Assembly: GCF_048060115.1 (NCBI RefSeq)
Contig: NZ_JBHMIM010000025.1
Span: forward strand, 1-64,000
Origin: Micromonospora_E sp048060115
Lineage (GTDB): Bacteria > Actinomycetota > Actinomycetes > Mycobacteriales > Micromonosporaceae
Direction of reading: 5' to 3'
DNA: 64,000 nt
Made by a program: the position numbers and the translations under genes. Shown here piece after piece: positions 62,215-64,000 of the stretch. Under the pieces are notes generated by a model that saw only the letters and a program-made list of their open reading frames with translations, did no database searches and was not told the DNA's origin. Within the stretch, counting starts at the first letter, position 1, and the number at the start of each line of letters is the position of its first letter.

Positions 62215-62967
62215 TCAGCCGACCTCACCCGACCACGGCGACGCCGAATCCCACACCCGATCAAACCCCGCCACATAGTGGTCGAACAGGTTCCCGCCCT
62301 GCACCCGGCGGAAATGAAACGTCGGACTCGCGTTCCCCGACTCCCCGAACACGTGCGGGGTCACCACCACCTCATCATCGAACCGCAGCACACTCACGTG
62401 ATGCGTCACCGCATGCAACCGCACCTCGCAGCCCTCCACCCCGACCAGGCCCCGGTAGTGCGTCAACGAGCTACGGACGATCGCACCCAACGTCCCTACC
62501 AGGCAATCCTCACGATCCCGCACCGCCACCGCCGCACCGGACGGGTCAGCGAAACACAACCGCACCCGCACACCCGCACCCGCCCGGTCCGCCAACACCC
62601 GCCCGATACGCGGCTGCACCTGCGACAGAAAAGCGCCCGCCAACACCAGCACGTCAACCCGTTCCCGTGCCTCACCCAACAGCCGTAACCACACATCACG
62701 AGGCACCGACGCCCGATCCGGAAACACCTCGATCAACTCCGCCCGCGACGCCTCCGGACGACGATCATTCGCTTCCGCGATCTGTGGCCACAGATACGCC
62801 TCCTCCGCACCCAACCGACGCGCCACGACCCACCGATGCCGTCGATGCGGAACACGTCCCGAACTGATCCACCGCTCCACCGTCTTCGGATCCACCTCAC
62901 ACTCAGCCGCAAGATCCTCCACCGGAACACCACGACGAACCATCACCGTCCGGAGACGTTCATTCAT
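62215..62967 (-). CDS. XRE-family protein with DUF5919/phospholipase-D-like domain
   Basis: A 250-residue protein. The N-terminal HTH contains VPVEDLAAECEVDPKTVERW and the following ISSGRVPHRRHRW; the C-terminal part (about residue 95 on) has DVLVLAGAFLSQVQPRIGRV, VRLCFADPSGAAVAVRDRED and HHVSVLRFDDEVVVTPHVFG, resembling the DUF5919 domain of the PLD-like fold. A single histidine in THHVSVLRFDDE stands where PLD has HxK. The ATG at 62967 is used; GTG 62973 is possible. It converges on the HAD gene. Confidence 0.75.
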   Translation of the reverse strand: MNERLRTVMVRRGVPVEDLAAECEVDPKTVERWISSGRVPHRRHRWVVARRLGAEEAYLWPQIAEANDRRPEASRAELIEVFPDRASVPRDVWLRLLGEARERVDVLVLAGAFLSQVQPRIGRVLADRAGAGVRVRLCFADPSGAAVAVRDREDCLVGTLGAIVRSSLTHYRGLVGVEGCEVRLHAVTHHVSVLRFDDEVVVTPHVFGESGNASPTFHFRRVQGGNLFDHYVAGFDRVWDSASPWSGEVG

Positions 62968-63253
62968 ACCCACTATTAGACGGACAACCAGCAGGACGTT
63001 TCAACCCCGTCCCCCGACGTTTCGCAGAATACGAAGACGTCCCCCACCAGTCCAACCCCGTGGATGCGACGACACACCAATCCCTATTCACTACCCCAGT
63101 CGCGCGAAAACCCCTGCCGGCGTGCAGCCCGTCATAGCCGCGCCGGCAGGTGAGCACGACACCACACCGGTCGGGGACCGGGGACAGGACCCCCCGCCCA
63201 ACCCGGCCCCGACCGGCCCTCTCCACACCCGCGCCCACCGGAGGTTCCCGACC
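62968..63253. other. Intergenic region with two inverted repeats
   Basis: No gene supported. GACGTTTCG (63016-63024) faces CGAAGACGTC (63032-63041), an imperfect operator-like palindrome upstream of the DUF5919 gene. CCGGTCGGGG (63167-63176) and CCCCGACCGG (63207-63216) form 10-bp arms with a 30-nt spacer just before the small gene at 63254. Confidence 0.4.
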
Positions 63254-63598
63254 ATGACCAACGGCCAGCACCCCACCGACCTACCATCAGCCGACTACTT
63301 CACCCCCGTACCCCCACCCCGACCAACCACCCTCGCCGACACCGACGAACACCCCCGCTACGTCATCCACATCCCCATCCACGCACGCGACCTCACCGCC
63401 GCCATCGAGATGGCCCACACCATCGCCGTCACCCTCGCCGACTTCCGCACCTACCTACGCGGACTCGACTACCCCGAAACCACCGTCACCATCGAGGGCG
63501 ACCAGGAGCAGCACCACCGCGTCATCTGCAACCTCCAACGCCCCGACGGCACCCGCTGCGAACAACTCAACGCCCACGAAGCACCCTGCGCCAGGTAG
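63254..63598 (+). CDS. Small element-borne protein with C-terminal cysteines
   Basis: A 114-residue protein. A Pro-rich N-terminus is followed by YVIHIPIHARDLTAAIEMAH and VTLADFRTYLRGLDYPETTV, then a C-terminal segment with three cysteines (RVICNLQR, RCEQLN, APCAR) that could bind zinc. No known family. The ATG at 63254 is the first sensible start after the inverted repeats. It appears to be the last gene of the element. Confidence 0.6.
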   Translation: MTNGQHPTDLPSADYFTPVPPPRPTTLADTDEHPRYVIHIPIHARDLTAAIEMAHTIAVTLADFRTYLRGLDYPETTVTIEGDQEQHHRVICNLQRPDGTRCEQLNAHEAPCAR

Positions 63599-63690
63599 CA
63601 GAGTCCTGGACAGACGGAGGCGGCAGCTCACACGCCCAGCCCTCGCCCAGCCCTCGCGAGTTGCCGAATAGTTCTGTATTGGATCAAGAC

Positions 63691-63766
63691 GCCGCGCCCA
63701 GCGCGGCGCGCGGGCGGAACACCGCCCGGCGGCAAGCCGCCCCGGACCGCTACGCGGCCGGGGCGG
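63691..63766. other. Cluster of three consecutive hairpins
   Basis: Within 76 bp lie three strong stems: GCCGCGC-cca-GCGCGGC (63691-63707), CGGGCGG-aaca-CCGCCCG (63711-63728) and CCGCCCCGG...CCGGGGCGG (63737-63766) with an inner CCGC-tac-GCGG. They follow the last assigned element gene. Possible roles are terminator, recombination site or single-strand replication origin; I cannot decide. The surrounding 63599-63870 has no gene that I can support. Confidence 0.55.
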
Positions 63767-63870
63767 AAGTCCACCGTCACGCCGGCCAGCCGCCCGCCGC
63801 GCCGCGCCCATTTAGTTGAAGCCTCCCGCGAGCGCTCCGACTCAAGGACGGGTGGCGCGGTTGGGGCGAC

Positions 63871-64000
63871 TCAGCCGACGCTGCTCTGTCGTCGCCAGTG
63901 GGCGAGGTTGCTACGGGTGGCCAGAGTGTCGGGGTGGTCGGGTCCCAGCACCCGCAGCACATCGGCGAGCAGCTCCTCGAACGCGGTGACCGCGCCGGCC
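63871..64000 (-). CDS. TPR-repeat protein, 3' end only
   Basis: The last 42 residues of a protein continuing beyond the window: FEELLADVLRVLGPDHPDTL and ATRSNLAHWRRQSSVG form one kinesin-light-chain-type TPR with the usual LGPDHPDTL signature. Such repeats close large STAND/NACHT-type actinomycete signalling proteins; the rest is not visible. Confidence 0.75.
   Translation of the reverse strand, partial: AGAVTAFEELLADVLRVLGPDHPDTLATRSNLAHWRRQSSVG

Larger units (their letters stand above)
53727..63598. mobile_element. Actinomycete integrative and conjugative element (AICE), pSAM2-type
   Basis: An uninterrupted block with the AICE order: tyrosine integrase, excisionase, RepSA-type initiator, DUF2637 spread gene, two small genes, FtsK-like translocator, zinc-ribbon protein, Pra-like activator, then a divergent GntR regulator. 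Nearly all leftward genes overlap or abut. Both ends given are the outermost assignable genes, not attachment sites: I found no tRNA and no matching direct repeats at either side. Cargo includes a HAD hydrolase, a DUF5919-type regulator and a small cysteine-containing protein. Confidence 0.85.

Noticed and set aside
61128..62867. 579-codon frame overlapping the GntR and HAD genes
   Set aside because: Shadow frame with Pro/Arg/His-rich product; GntR and HAD are clearly coded in other frames.

Overview
The window is high-GC DNA (roughly 70% G+C by eye) from an actinomycete, most likely Micromonosporaceae (Micromonospora or a close relative). The signs are abundant GTG starts, an F420-dependent enzyme, several XRE/DUF5753 plus DUF397 regulator pairs, and a pSAM2-type integrative element. 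The first 25 kb keeps the gene order of the Mycobacterium tuberculosis Rv2215-Rv2225 neighbourhood (E2 - epimerase - lipB - lipA - DUF4191 - RDD - glnA1 - glnE - glnA2 - panB), with lineage-specific insertions. No rRNA, tRNA or CRISPR array is visible.

Region 1 (1-28.8 kb) is conserved core. It begins inside the lipoylated E2 subunit of the 2-oxoglutarate dehydrogenase complex, followed by an epimerase and the two lipoyl-assembly genes lipB and lipA. Between them lie a leftward operon of a ParA/CooC-like ATPase, a small conserved protein and a flavin monooxygenase-like enzyme, and a large membrane protein. Next come a KhtT/KhtU-like proton antiporter pair in which the antiporter carries a C-terminal UBP-type zinc finger, then nitrogen assimilation: glnA with a GlnR-like box, glnE, an amidotransferase-like protein lacking its cysteine, and glnA2. 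A broken LD-carboxypeptidase gene and a detached 117-bp piece of it flank a small secreted protein. nadE, panB, npdG, an RNB nuclease and a lysine/alanine-rich histone-like protein complete the core.

Region 2 (29-41 kb) is catabolic and regulatory. A LacI-family regulator, an ABC sugar importer without its ATPase, and a GH42 beta-galactosidase form one locus. Two near-identical 16-bp perfect palindromes, one in the regulator/HAD intergenic region and one before the transporter operon, tie it together. An XRE/NB-ARC/TPR regulator and a P1B-type metal ATPase follow.

Region 3 (41-53.6 kb) is accessory and shows rearrangement: an MmyB-type regulator that lost its DNA-binding half, a three-gene cassette of tiny proteins, an XRE-DUF5753/DUF397/DUF397 array, a HAD hydrolase with a close paralogue on the integrative element, an XRE regulator divergent from a hexapeptide acyltransferase and acyl-CoA dehydrogenase pair, a Nudix gene with a truncated second copy, and a secreted pectate lyase with a CBM2 domain.

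Region 4 (53.7 to about 63.6 kb) is an actinomycete integrative and conjugative element (AICE): int, xis, a RepSA-like initiator, a DUF2637 spread protein, small genes, an FtsK-like DNA translocator, a Pra-like activator, and a divergent GntR regulator with a HAD gene in the same transcription unit. A DUF5919-type regulator and a small cysteine-containing protein lie at its outer end. Attachment sites could not be identified. The window ends in the 3' end of a TPR protein.
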